A stretch of 64,000 nt of DNA from positions 1-64,000 of the forward strand of contig NZ_LT985326.1 of assembly GCF_900290275.1 (NCBI RefSeq), written 5' to 3'. Numbering within the stretch: position 1 is the first letter of the stretch; each line of letters begins with the position of its first letter. Source of the stretch: Prevotella merdae. Its GTDB lineage: Bacteria; Bacteroidota; Bacteroidia; Bacteroidales; Bacteroidaceae. Of this stretch, positions 17,985 to 26,853 are shown one piece after another. The notes beneath the pieces are model-generated. The model ran no database searches, was not told the DNA's origin, and saw only the letters and a program-made list of their open reading frames with translations. A program made the position numbers and the translations under genes.

Positions 17985-18527
17985 TCATAGGATATATAAC
18001 AGTTGAAGTTCCGTTATTCTTCGCCTTTTGATGGATGGGATATGCTTGCCTCTCCATCTGCAAAAGTCAAGGTAATCTTTTTCTATGTCATGCAATCCTC
18101 GCTCAATCTTTTGCAGGAGACGGCTCTTCGGAAATCTTTTGTTCCCTAATATCTTATAAGGTCCGACATTGTAGGCAAGTACGGCAAGAAGCAATGAGTC
18201 CTTACCATACTTGCGGAACATGGCGCATAACTTGGTGAGGTCTGAGCGCAACAAGGAATCGGCTTGCTGATAAGTGAGGTTCTTCTTGAACTTCTCGTGC
18301 GGCAATATCCGATGTCCCCATCCGATATAGGGATAGTTGCGCTTGATGTCGTGCCATCCCTCATAATACTTGATACAGCGCACGGCTCGCTCAAAGGGAG
18401 GCAAAGCGAAAATGCCCAAGTCGGTTTGGCTTGAGCTATCGTTGGTGGGTGTCTTGTTCTGCGCCATGATGCTCTGGCACAGTAACAAGAGTGTCAGGAT
18501 GATGTATGTTCTTGTCTTTTTCGTCAT
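17985..18527 (-). CDS. Exported phage-type lysozyme (GH24-like), second copy
   Basis: 180 residues with a signal peptide ending at MAQ (about 22). The motif YYEGWHDIKRNYPYIGWGHR (54-73) carries the predicted catalytic glutamate and GWGH turn; AVLAYNVGPYKILGNK is the second conserved patch. It is homologous over its length to the lysozyme at 10064-10591 but clearly diverged. It follows mobC by 42 bases as the last gene of the leftward tra operon and should loosen the wall for the secretion channel. Confidence 0.85.
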   Translation of the reverse strand: MTKKTRTYIILTLLLLCQSIMAQNKTPTNDSSSQTDLGIFALPPFERAVRCIKYYEGWHDIKRNYPYIGWGHRILPHEKFKKNLTYQQADSLLRSDLTKLCAMFRKYGKDSLLLAVLAYNVGPYKILGNKRFPKSRLLQKIERGLHDIEKDYLDFCRWRGKHIPSIKRRRITELQLLYIL

Positions 18528-18569
18528 GGATGTTGTTCTTGTTTTGCTTTTTGGGGTGTCATTGGCTTG

Positions 18570-20753
18570 TCACTTGGCATTCTTCTTGTTGAATATCTCC
18601 GCTATCATGGCTTTCACGTCCTCACCGACCTGCACGAAGTTTTTATAGAGGATGCGCTCACGCTCGTCACGGCTCTTGAAGGTGTAGAACTTGGGCAGTG
18701 GTATATACTCGCTTTCCTCTTTCTTGATATCTGCCATATCGAAGTCGGTCTTGCAATAGAACTTACTGGTCTTGAACTCGTCGCTCTCCTGTATGTTCAT
18801 ACTGCCATTCATGCCGGTCTTGGTTGCCACAAAGTCTCTTGCCGTCTGTCCGCAGATCCATCCTGTCGGCATATCCGAGATTTTACTGGCTGGCACAAGA
18901 CTGTCCATGTTCTCATTCAGGTTGATGCTCGTCTTGTCTCTGTCAATGGTCACGCCTTTCTTCAGTTGCACCACCTTTCCGAAGATGTCGGAGGATAGCC
19001 ATTCGAGCGTTTCCTTGCTTCGTGCCGAGCCGCTCACCACATTGCCTACGGTGGTGATAATCTTCTGCATACCCACTTTGCCGTAATCGGCTTCCAACTG
19101 GGGCAATTCCTGAAATCCCAAGGCGACGCTCACCTTGTTGCTTCGGGCTGTACCTATCAGTCGGTCTATCTTATGGAAGTAAAGTGTCGGCAACTCGTCC
19201 ACGATGATGCTCACTGGTATGTTCTTACCTTGCCCTGTGTTCACTCGTGTTACCAGTCGGTTGAGGATTAGGGCGTTCAATGCTCCAATGATACTCTCCA
19301 TCTCCGGGTCATTGGCTATCAGCAGATAGCTTGGATTCTTTGGGTCGCTGACTTTCAAGTCGAAGTCATCGCCATCCTTATGGAAGATCCAATAGCTTTC
19401 CTTGGTGGCAAGGCGTGAGGTATAGACACGCAGGGTGCCTATCATACCCTCCAACTGTTCCATCGCCTTGTTCTTCAAGGCGGTCTGAAACGGACCGAGC
19501 AACGGTGCTACCTCATTGTCGGTCTCCAATACATTGAAGATGGTCTGGTAACTCTCGTTCAAGAAACTGAGGATATGGGGCATATCGCTATACTTGCCCA
19601 ACCAATAGGCTGGTTCCACTTCTTCTCCTGCATGGTTAAATACCTTTCCGGTTGGCTTCATCTGCATGGTCTTCGGATCAAGCACTTTCTCTGCTATCAA
19701 CATCTTGCCGTCCTTGTCGTATGGTTCCTTGCCGTAGTTGATAAAGAAGTAGATACAGGCGGCGAGGAAGTTGACGGCTGAGGTCTGGAAGAACTGGTCG
19801 CTGCCGCCTCCGCCTTCCTTCTTTCCTTTTTGCAGGGATTCAAGCAGTGTTTCTGCGGTCTCGCTCGCTGCTGCCAAGTTATTGATGTACTTCTGCTGTA
19901 TCGGGTTCACTCGCTTGGAGTATTCCACATCCACAAAGTTGATGATGTTAAACTTGCAGCCTTCTGGCAGTTTGCCCAACTGTTGGTTCTTCTTGTAGTG
20001 ATAGTACAGTTTGGTTGCCAAGGTTGGGAACTTGTAGTCGTAAACGACCATGGCAAAGCCTTTTGCACTGTGCTGACGGATGAACGGCTCGATGATGGAG
20101 AATGTCTTACCGCTACCAGGAGTACCCACAACCCATGTACCTCGGAAAGGGTTCACGATATTCACCCACCCCTTGCGGAATTTGCCCTTATAGTAGTAGC
20201 GCATAGGGATATTCACGCTGTATTTGTTGTATTCCTCCTTCTGGCATTGCTCGAAACTCTCGTTCTCAAAATTAAAACGGTCTTTCATCAGTCCTTCCTT
20301 CAGAAACTTCGATATATTATCCAAGGCTACATGCACCAGTACTGTTCCGATGATGGTTGCCACCATATAGAGAATGGTGTTCAATCTCAGGGTATAGAGA
20401 CGAGTGTCCATCACATAGCCGAAGAGCCACACGGACACTACCAGCAGTCCCACGCCACTCACCAGTGGGTACAGCACCTGCTTTCTGGCATCAAACTCCA
20501 GATGTTTCTTGTTTCTCGTGCCAACACAGGTGATGCACACCAACAAGAACGTCACCACCTTGCTATACACAAGGTTGCCGTCATGGTAGATGAACCACTG
20601 CTTGATGCGGTCGTGCAGGTCGCACACCACACCGCCAAAACCGTCTATCGCTCTTGGGTCTATGGCATACTCAAAGAACTCCATCAACACGGATATGTAG
20701 ATGACCGCCCTGAATATCTTGTAAAATCCTTGTAACTCCTTGCTTTCTTCCAT
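18570..20753 (-). CDS. mobC: MobC-type coupling protein (TraG/VirD4 family)
   Basis: 727-residue hexameric ATPase that links the relaxosome to the transfer channel. N-terminal membrane segments lie at about 64-78, 97-113 and 126-142. Walker A is GTPGSGKT (210-217), and the Walker B-type stretch is IPVSIIVDELPTLYF. It ends in a charged tail (DIKKEESEYIPLPKFYTFKS). It lies downstream of traN, separated by a toxin-antitoxin pair on the other strand. As the only coupling protein in the window it would have to serve the ICE and both IMEs. Confidence 0.92.
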   Translation of the reverse strand: MEESKELQGFYKIFRAVIYISVLMEFFEYAIDPRAIDGFGGVVCDLHDRIKQWFIYHDGNLVYSKVVTFLLVCITCVGTRNKKHLEFDARKQVLYPLVSGVGLLVVSVWLFGYVMDTRLYTLRLNTILYMVATIIGTVLVHVALDNISKFLKEGLMKDRFNFENESFEQCQKEEYNKYSVNIPMRYYYKGKFRKGWVNIVNPFRGTWVVGTPGSGKTFSIIEPFIRQHSAKGFAMVVYDYKFPTLATKLYYHYKKNQQLGKLPEGCKFNIINFVDVEYSKRVNPIQQKYINNLAAASETAETLLESLQKGKKEGGGGSDQFFQTSAVNFLAACIYFFINYGKEPYDKDGKMLIAEKVLDPKTMQMKPTGKVFNHAGEEVEPAYWLGKYSDMPHILSFLNESYQTIFNVLETDNEVAPLLGPFQTALKNKAMEQLEGMIGTLRVYTSRLATKESYWIFHKDGDDFDLKVSDPKNPSYLLIANDPEMESIIGALNALILNRLVTRVNTGQGKNIPVSIIVDELPTLYFHKIDRLIGTARSNKVSVALGFQELPQLEADYGKVGMQKIITTVGNVVSGSARSKETLEWLSSDIFGKVVQLKKGVTIDRDKTSINLNENMDSLVPASKISDMPTGWICGQTARDFVATKTGMNGSMNIQESDEFKTSKFYCKTDFDMADIKKEESEYIPLPKFYTFKSRDERERILYKNFVQVGEDVKAMIAEIFNKKNAK

Positions 20754-20781
20754 AAATATTCTTAAATAATCAACCTATAAG

Positions 20782-20812
20782 TTGTATTTCTCAATTATTT
20801 GTTGTATCTTCG
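20782..20812 (+). promoter_or_regulatory. Candidate promoter of the toxin-antitoxin pair
   Basis: TTG at 20782-20784 and TATCTTCG at 20805-20812, 20 bases apart, approximate the TTTG and TAnnTTTG elements with one mismatch each. It lies 22 bases before the toxin ATG in the gap between divergent genes. Confidence 0.4.
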
Positions 20813-20833
20813 CACTATAAAAACAATAAGATT

Positions 20834-21385
20834 ATGACATTCGACCTGATTACAGAAAACGAGCACCTTTGGGCTGTCAGATATGATGACTGCCTCGACA
20901 ACGTTCTTGACTCAATTCTTGGGCAATGGAACGATGTTGCATGGTTGCGTAGCTTCTTCAAGCATAATATTGATGATTTGGCGTCCTACTTCAAAATCAC
21001 TGATGTCAATCAAGCCATCTATGATACGATTGAAGATAGCGAACGCTTGCAATGTCTCATCATGGATATTTCTCCTGATGCTGACCTTGACAAGATTTTC
21101 CGTCCATTGGAGAATAGTCGTACTTCGGAAATGTTGTTGGGCAAAGAGAAGGCACGCTTGCGTAATACGCCACGTCATGCTTCTTGGCTCCGCATCTATG
21201 CTATCAAACTCGAACCGGGTATTTACATTATCACTGGCGGTGCAATCAAGTTGACTCGTACTATGCAGGAACGTGAACATACTTTGGTTGAACTCGCCCG
21301 AATGGAAAAGGTGAGACGTTTCTTACTTAACAACGATATTGCCGACAAGGATTCCTTTATGGACTTCTTAAATGAAATCATATAG
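20834..21385 (+). CDS. Putative HigB/Gp49-like toxin
   Basis: 183 residues. The C-terminal half has the pattern of RelE/HigB-like proteins of the Gp49 type: a basic segment (RLRNTPRHASWLRIYAIKL) then PGIYIITGGAIKLTRTMQER and a terminal helix. The N-terminal half is an added helical region. It is followed 13 bases on by a HTH antitoxin, toxin first as in HigBA. The pair is read against the tra operon between traN and mobC, so it is an insertion and may stabilise the element. Toxin activity is inferred from arrangement and fold pattern only. Confidence 0.65.
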   Translation: MTFDLITENEHLWAVRYDDCLDNVLDSILGQWNDVAWLRSFFKHNIDDLASYFKITDVNQAIYDTIEDSERLQCLIMDISPDADLDKIFRPLENSRTSEMLLGKEKARLRNTPRHASWLRIYAIKLEPGIYIITGGAIKLTRTMQEREHTLVELARMEKVRRFLLNNDIADKDSFMDFLNEII

Positions 21386-21398
21386 AAAGGAGGTTATT

Positions 21399-21707
21399 AT
21401 GAGAACTACAAACGAAATTGTTTCCAAACTGAGAGAACATCAGTCTTCAACTCCATCCAAATGGCGTGAGAATGCAGAGTGGCGCATGGCTAACAAGTCA
21501 TGGCTTCGCTACTCTCAGCACATTGCAATGATGATGCTCGACAAGATGGAGGAATTGGGTATGACCCAAAAGCGATTGTCTGAACTCATGGGCTGTAGCC
21601 AGCAATATGTTTCCAAGGTACTCAAAGGACAGGAAAACCTATCCCTCGAAACCTTGGCTAAGATAGAGCGTTGTCTTCAACTGCCTATTCTGAATCACTT
21701 AGCGTAG
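21399..21707 (+). CDS. HTH (XRE-type) antitoxin
   Basis: 102 residues from the ATG at 21399, chosen because GGAGG at 21389-21393 is well placed; a start at 21372 would add nine residues. A Cro/C1-type HTH spans about 55-100 (MTQKRLSELMGCSQQYVSKV, then LSLETLAKIERCL). It is the second gene of the pair and would bind the toxin and repress the promoter upstream, as in HigA. Its stop is three bases from the convergent traN stop. Confidence 0.75.
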   Translation: MRTTNEIVSKLREHQSSTPSKWRENAEWRMANKSWLRYSQHIAMMMLDKMEELGMTQKRLSELMGCSQQYVSKVLKGQENLSLETLAKIERCLQLPILNHLA

Positions 21708-21709
21708 CT

Positions 21710-22576
21710 CTATTTCAGAAATATCGGATTGAATGAGTCGGCTGACAGCACATCGCTGTAGTTCACTTTCAGTGATAGGGTGCGACCGCTGATTTGGTTC
21801 TCCGTCATTTCTATTGTCAACTTCTTGTCATTCGGAAATGTCATTTTCCGAATGACTATCACATTGCGGTAGCCATAGCGGAATCGCTTGGTCTGCTCCA
21901 ACGTAAACACTGGATGCAACTCGATCATCTGCGAGTTGGTTGCCTTGGCGGTCTTCTTATCCGTCAGCTTCAATCGTATTTGGTCTATATCAAACGGTAT
22001 GTGCGTCTTGTTCTCTACCGAGAAGTCCAGGAAGAAATAGTCACCTGACGAATAGATATTATTCAGTCGCATCACCATTTTATGGGCTTTGGTCTTTACA
22101 TTGTTCACATGGGCTTCCGAACTCCATATCTGACGAGCATATCGAGCCATGTCCGTAGAGGACAATGTGACCGCAGGATTGTTATAGGCATTCTTTTCTA
22201 TCTGTTGTATCTCCTTATCCGTCACTGCCTCTTGTAGTCTTGTGGTATAGAGCAGCGCATATTGGGTACGGTATCGTTCCGTCACGATGGTTACGATGGC
22301 AAGCACCTCGCCATCTTCATGCATTCCTTCCTTGGGCTTCAGACGCACGGTATTGTTGATGGGTTGGTCTCCTGCTATCTTGTCGGTGGATATATCCACA
22401 AAGCGGATGGGCTCACTTGCCGTAATGACCGTAGTCACTTGCTCGTTCACGGTCAACTGCTCCATCTCCTGGTAGGTGCAGGGCTGATAGCTCTCCGCAC
22501 AGGTCTGTTGTGCCATCATCGGTATGGCACTTATCGCACACATCATCAGTGCGCCAATGGTCTTCTTGATATTCAT
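21710..22576 (-). CDS. traN: Conjugative transposon protein TraN (DUF4138)
   Basis: 288 residues with a signal peptide ending near MMAQ (about 22). The C-terminal half (YSSGDYFFLDFSVENKTHIP, DIDQIRLKLTDKKTAKATNS) is clearly related to the TraN fragment at 7627-8079 but much diverged, showing that the two tra sets have separate histories. TraN is thought to play the VirB9-like role in the outer-membrane core. It follows traM by 35 bases in the leftward operon. Confidence 0.9.
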   Translation of the reverse strand: MNIKKTIGALMMCAISAIPMMAQQTCAESYQPCTYQEMEQLTVNEQVTTVITASEPIRFVDISTDKIAGDQPINNTVRLKPKEGMHEDGEVLAIVTIVTERYRTQYALLYTTRLQEAVTDKEIQQIEKNAYNNPAVTLSSTDMARYARQIWSSEAHVNNVKTKAHKMVMRLNNIYSSGDYFFLDFSVENKTHIPFDIDQIRLKLTDKKTAKATNSQMIELHPVFTLEQTKRFRYGYRNVIVIRKMTFPNDKKLTIEMTENQISGRTLSLKVNYSDVLSADSFNPIFLK

Positions 22577-22610
22577 ATGGGTGTAATGTTTACTTTGTAG
22601 TGTTTAACTT

Positions 22611-23786
22611 TTACTTGCTCTTGGTATCTTTGCTGTTTATCAGATACACAAAGGTGCCATATTTCAGTTTCACTTTATTCTTCTTGATAGCCTTGCCTAT
22701 GGCATTGCTTGTTTTCTGATAGGCATTCTGCATGGTCTGCATGCCCCATTGCGAAAAACTGCTGCCTGTATTGGTGGTATTCATATCCACATTGCCGGTT
22801 ACGGCTCCGCTTGCCACATCCTTGGTAGTCTCACGGAACTGGCTGCTTGGCACATACAAGCCTTCCAAGCCGTCTGTATCATAGAGTGACAGATTGATTT
22901 TCACTATCTCATCATCCACCAGCACACTTTTTACCGTACCTTTCACTCGTTGTGAACTGAAACCGCTCATGGTGGCATACAGGTATGCGCCTTTCTTCAC
23001 TATCATCTCACCGATTTCCACATCATCAAGCAATCGCAAGCGCACACGGCTTCCATCCACGGCTTTCACAGTTTCGTCAATGATAGCCTTTATCAGTGTC
23101 GGCTCTTTCTCGTTCACCGCCAATGTGTTGAAGTAATCAGATGATGTCTTCACCTTTTTAACCACTTCACTTGGCTTGTCATTCTCGTCTGCTTCCTTTC
23201 GGGCATTTTCATTCACCTTGATTTTGCCCTCAATATTGATACCGCCCTTGGCTGTAGCTGTTGTTTCATCGGATGCTGTTGCTGAAGACGATGAGTTCTG
23301 TTGCGTGGCTTGCTGTCCCTTCAGCCTTGCCTCGGCAAGTGCCTTGTTCAGTTCCGCCAACGCCTCATTCTCTCTTTGTCGCTCATGGACTTCTTGTGCT
23401 TCTCTCTGTTTTTCCATTTCTGCTTGCCTCTTGGCTTCGGCATCCAACTGTTGCAGTTCTGCATCCGAATACTTGCTTTGGTATTCTTCTTTTTCTTGCT
23501 CATTGTCTCGGTCTATATTCTCCACGGCACTATGGTCTTCTATCTTGCCGTAGGCGTTCAACATGTTCTCATACTTGCCTCCAATACCGTCACCGCCCTT
23601 AATACGGGCTTGTGGCAGGTTCGGATTCAGATATTCCGTAGTCTGCATATTGGCATCTTGCTTCTCCGCCACCTTGGTATCAAAGAGGTCGAAGATAAAG
23701 TAGGATGCACCGAGCAGTGGGAGATAGACAATCGCAGGTAGCATGTACTTGGGTTGTCTGAAATTGATTCTTTCTGTCAGCTTCAT
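22611..23786 (-). CDS. traM: Conjugative transposon protein TraM
   Basis: 391 residues. One N-terminal membrane segment (YMLPAIVYLPLLGASYFIF, 14-32), then a long charged, coiled-coil periplasmic stalk (about 90-160, QQLDAEAKRQAEMEKQREAQ), then a C-terminal beta domain (VRLRLLDDVEIGEMIVKKGA, 245-264, to about 320). This is the layout of VirB10-like core proteins that span the periplasm. It stands between traL and traN as in CTnDOT. Confidence 0.92.
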   Translation of the reverse strand: MKLTERINFRQPKYMLPAIVYLPLLGASYFIFDLFDTKVAEKQDANMQTTEYLNPNLPQARIKGGDGIGGKYENMLNAYGKIEDHSAVENIDRDNEQEKEEYQSKYSDAELQQLDAEAKRQAEMEKQREAQEVHERQRENEALAELNKALAEARLKGQQATQQNSSSSATASDETTATAKGGINIEGKIKVNENARKEADENDKPSEVVKKVKTSSDYFNTLAVNEKEPTLIKAIIDETVKAVDGSRVRLRLLDDVEIGEMIVKKGAYLYATMSGFSSQRVKGTVKSVLVDDEIVKINLSLYDTDGLEGLYVPSSQFRETTKDVASGAVTGNVDMNTTNTGSSFSQWGMQTMQNAYQKTSNAIGKAIKKNKVKLKYGTFVYLINSKDTKSK

Positions 23787-23788
23787 CG

Positions 23789-24175
23789 TTATTTGTCTTT
23801 ATGAGGATGGCGTGCATCCTCATTGGTTCTTACTATGTTCTTTGCATTCCCCATATTCTGATGGCGAGCCTTTATCAGTGAGTCCTGTCTCTCCGTGGCG
23901 GTGCGTCGCTCTCCCTGATAATGGTAAGCTCTTGCCATGCGATAGATGTTGAAACTGAAGCTCACACCCACAAATCCGAACACGATGACCAGGAACATTG
24001 TCTTATGCAAGTCGGCAAATTTCTGCACCTTGGCTGCAGCCTTGTCGATTCTGCACATCCTGGCAAACTTTCTTCCAGCTCTCACGTCTCGCTCATAGCG
24101 TTCCTTGTATTTTGGGTCGTCCTTGTCGGGCATCTTCTCCCCAATGAGCATCTGCTTAAATCCTTTTGTGTTCAT
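23789..24175 (-). CDS. traL: TraL-like small membrane protein
   Basis: 128 residues with a basic cytoplasmic N-terminus of about 55 residues and one membrane segment (MFLVIVFGFVGVSFSFNIY, 60-78), then a charged tail. Position between traK and traM and size fit TraL of conjugative transposons; sequence similarity is weak by eye, so the name rests mainly on order. It overlaps nothing and is two bases from traM. Confidence 0.7.
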   Translation of the reverse strand: MNTKGFKQMLIGEKMPDKDDPKYKERYERDVRAGRKFARMCRIDKAAAKVQKFADLHKTMFLVIVFGFVGVSFSFNIYRMARAYHYQGERRTATERQDSLIKARHQNMGNAKNIVRTNEDARHPHKDK

Positions 24176-24218
24176 CGTTATTTCTTTTTTACCTTTTTAC
24201 TTCTTAATCCTTTTACCT

Positions 24219-24833
24219 TCAATAGTTGCTCTTCGTCTTCTGGTCAATATCCTTGTTGAGCAAGGTTCGCCAGTTCACTATCAGCAATCCATGTGGGTTG
24301 TTGTCAGTTCTCGGCACTCGTTTCAACTGTCCTGCCGTCACCAGTTCACGGGTCAGCACATTGGTTCTACGCTCGATGCGCTGTCTGCCGTAGTAGGTGA
24401 ACTCCATCTTCTCCTTGTTGAACTTGATACTGTCACAGAAGATGCTGAACACGGCACTTGTTCCCATGATGTTGGAATAGAAGCCCTTTTCTTTCAGCGT
24501 ATTGTACTGCGCCAATCCTGTCTCATCCACCAGATACATGGCTTTCTCCATCGTGTATTTGATGTACTTGTCATCGGGTGCCAATGTGAAGAAATAATGA
24601 TGGAACATCTCGATATGGCTCTTTGCTTCCACCTCCAGTGTCTCATCCATCGTTGTGCGCTGTACCAGAATCGGCACGTTGCCGTCCAATACATAGATTT
24701 TGTTCTGTGCATCCACCACCATATTTTTCGCCGTCCAGATGCTACTGATACTTATCAGCACGCATCCAACTAGAAACAGGCTACAGATGATAGTCACCAA
24801 CTTCACCTTATTCTCTAAATTCTTGATTACCAT
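24219..24833 (-). CDS. traK: Conjugative transposon protein TraK
   Basis: 204 residues from the ATG at 24833; a GTG at 24860 would add nine residues. One N-terminal membrane segment (VKLVTIICSLFLVGCVLISI, about 8-27) and a periplasmic domain with ETLEVEAKSHIEMFHHYFF and YYGRQRIERRTNVLTREL. It corresponds to the VirB8-like inner-membrane component of Bacteroidales type IV secretion. Follows traJ by 48 bases. Confidence 0.9.
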   Translation of the reverse strand: MVIKNLENKVKLVTIICSLFLVGCVLISISSIWTAKNMVVDAQNKIYVLDGNVPILVQRTTMDETLEVEAKSHIEMFHHYFFTLAPDDKYIKYTMEKAMYLVDETGLAQYNTLKEKGFYSNIMGTSAVFSIFCDSIKFNKEKMEFTYYGRQRIERRTNVLTRELVTAGQLKRVPRTDNNPHGLLIVNWRTLLNKDIDQKTKSNY

Positions 24834-24881
24834 TGCTATAATGTTTTTTACCTTTTTCACTCTTTTACTTTTTTACCTTTA

Positions 24882-26018
24882 TCAGTGCATCACATGGGCA
24901 AGTGTCCCCTGTGCCGACATTTTGGCTTGCTGTGCCACACCCTCACCGAAGTTTCTTGTTGAGAATGCGGTATCGCCCTCTGGTATCATCCATGCCGCAA
25001 GGTCTGGAACTAAGTTCAGACACTTCAAAGCCACGATACTTGCTGCCATCAGATACCCTGCCGAGAAGAACGAGTTTTGCAAATATGCCGCCATCGTCTG
25101 CTCACTGGCGGTGATTGCCGTCAGGTTCTCCACCTGTATGCAGAGCACGATGTCGAAGAGCAATAGCACGTAGAAGCCCACGAAGTAGAGCATGGCTCCA
25201 TAGAAATGCACTGTCAGATACCTTGTCAGCCACTTCGCCCAACTGCTTTCCCATTTCGGCAGTAGTGAGAACGCCCATTGTATCGGTCCAAATATCGTCA
25301 GCATTCCCAACAGTATCTGTTGACAATAGATGGTGCTCCACCAACCGATACGGAAGACGATCAATGCTATCAGCATTACTATCTTGTCGATGTTCACTAC
25401 GGCTCCTGCAGTCAGTGAGGTAAACCACAGCTTGGCTGCGTCCTTTTCCATGCTGGTCACTTCATCCACACCTGTCTGCTCCATGGTCGATTCCACCAGA
25501 TTCGGGTCTGTTGTTCCCTTATGGGCAATGTCTGCCTGGGCTTGTACGTTGGTGTACATTGTGTCTCTGGTGTAGATGAGCTGCTGAACTTCCGTAAACT
25601 TGTCCTCTATCTGTGTGGCTTCCGCCTCATATAGGTCATGGGTATAACTTCCAATGGAGTTTGGTATGTAACTCAGAAAGTCCAGTACGCACCAATTGCT
25701 GCCACTGTTCGTCATGCCTGTATCGGCAGGTGGGTACCACCAACAGAGGATGATGCTTATCACCAATGGCTTGAATAGTTTCATCCCATCCAGTGGCTCA
25801 TGCTTCACCATCATCTTGTAGGCTATGTTCGCTGCCACCACGATAGAGAAGAGGGCTGCGAGTGCCATACACATTTGAACGACCCACCAAAAAGGCCCAT
25901 TCGAGCCTGTGAAAGTAGCGTCGCACAGAAACTCGTTGGTCTGGAAAATCACGTCATCAATCTCTTCTTCCAAGATGTTGATACCGAAGTCGGATAATAT
26001 GCTGCTGTTGTCTGCCAT
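24882..26018 (-). CDS. traJ: Conjugative transposon protein TraJ
   Basis: 378-residue polytopic membrane protein of the TraJ family. About five to seven hydrophobic segments are visible, for example WWVVQMCMALAALFSIVVAA (45-64), PLVISIILCWWYP, TVHFYGAMLYFVGFYVLLLF (about 270-289) and a final helix near 320. It is the VirB6-like channel component. The gene lies six bases after the DUF5045-like gene in the operon, and the order J-K-L-M-N matches CTnDOT. Confidence 0.92.
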   Translation of the reverse strand: MADNSSILSDFGINILEEEIDDVIFQTNEFLCDATFTGSNGPFWWVVQMCMALAALFSIVVAANIAYKMMVKHEPLDGMKLFKPLVISIILCWWYPPADTGMTNSGSNWCVLDFLSYIPNSIGSYTHDLYEAEATQIEDKFTEVQQLIYTRDTMYTNVQAQADIAHKGTTDPNLVESTMEQTGVDEVTSMEKDAAKLWFTSLTAGAVVNIDKIVMLIALIVFRIGWWSTIYCQQILLGMLTIFGPIQWAFSLLPKWESSWAKWLTRYLTVHFYGAMLYFVGFYVLLLFDIVLCIQVENLTAITASEQTMAAYLQNSFFSAGYLMAASIVALKCLNLVPDLAAWMIPEGDTAFSTRNFGEGVAQQAKMSAQGTLAHVMH

Positions 26019-26024
26019 AACTCC

Positions 26025-26810
26025 TTATCTATTTATTTTCAAATCATTGTCATCCTCGTTCGAGCCGTTATTACTGCCCGAAGATGTGTTGTTTCTCACT
26101 GCCATTCCTGCCTCTCGCCATTTGCTGGATGCACTGCTGATGACGCTTCGTTTGTTGGCAGTCTGGTAGTTGCCGTTTGCTGCCAACAGTTCCTTGGTCT
26201 TGCAGGCATTCGACATCTGCACCAGTTGCTTCACAAGTGTCTCATTCTGTTTCGCCACATCTGCATAAATCTGTAGGTACATCTTCTTGCGCTTGGCATT
26301 GGGCATATAGGCATCCTTGGTGGCTTTGATGGCTGTCTCATAGACATGGTAGTATTCCGTCCATCGCTGCTTGTCACCGATGGATCCGCCTACAGGCAGG
26401 ATGCGGTCGATGTTGCTCTTGAAGGCATTCATTTTGTTGTTGATTTTGCTTCCTTCCACCTTCCAGGCGAGGTCAATCTGACGGTCTGCCATATTCAACA
26501 CCTCAATCTCAGCTCTCTTGGTCAAGGCTGAGTCGATGGCTTCGGCATATTCCACTTGGTTGTAGGCACCAATTCCTGCTGTGGTACGAAAAACGAGTTT
26601 GTTCTTACTCGCAGCCGATTTCTTGTAACTGCTGTGCAGTAACTGATAGTACAATTCTGGTGACAGACTACCACTACCGATTTCCATCACCGTTATCTGG
26701 TTCTTTTTCGAACTGTCATGATTGTATGTTACACCACTTTGGGCATTGCCGCTGATAGCGACTCCCAACATCAACATGATGGTTCCTATTCTTGTTTTCT
26801 TTCTATCCAT
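26025..26810 (-). CDS. Exported tra-operon protein, DUF5045-like
   Basis: 261 residues with a signal peptide ending at GNAQ (about 24). The mature part is helical, and the conserved-looking blocks are NHDSSKKNQITVMEIGSGSL, LYYQLLHSSYKKSA and AYMPNAKRKKMYLQIYADVA. I associate this pattern with DUF5045, a family found next to traJ in Prevotella-type transfer operons, but from memory only. It could act as a periplasmic, VirB5-like accessory of the channel. The C-terminus is serine- and asparagine-rich. Confidence 0.65.
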   Translation of the reverse strand: MDRKKTRIGTIMLMLGVAISGNAQSGVTYNHDSSKKNQITVMEIGSGSLSPELYYQLLHSSYKKSAASKNKLVFRTTAGIGAYNQVEYAEAIDSALTKRAEIEVLNMADRQIDLAWKVEGSKINNKMNAFKSNIDRILPVGGSIGDKQRWTEYYHVYETAIKATKDAYMPNAKRKKMYLQIYADVAKQNETLVKQLVQMSNACKTKELLAANGNYQTANKRSVISSASSKWREAGMAVRNNTSSGSNNGSNEDDNDLKINR

Positions 26811-26853
26811 GCCTATACATTATTATATATGGGATTATAAATTCTTCGTTCTC

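Noticed and set aside
19830..20735. Rightward frame of 301 codons opposite mobC
   Set aside because: It mirrors the mobC coding strand and is His/Gln/Val-rich like other antisense frames; no independent evidence.
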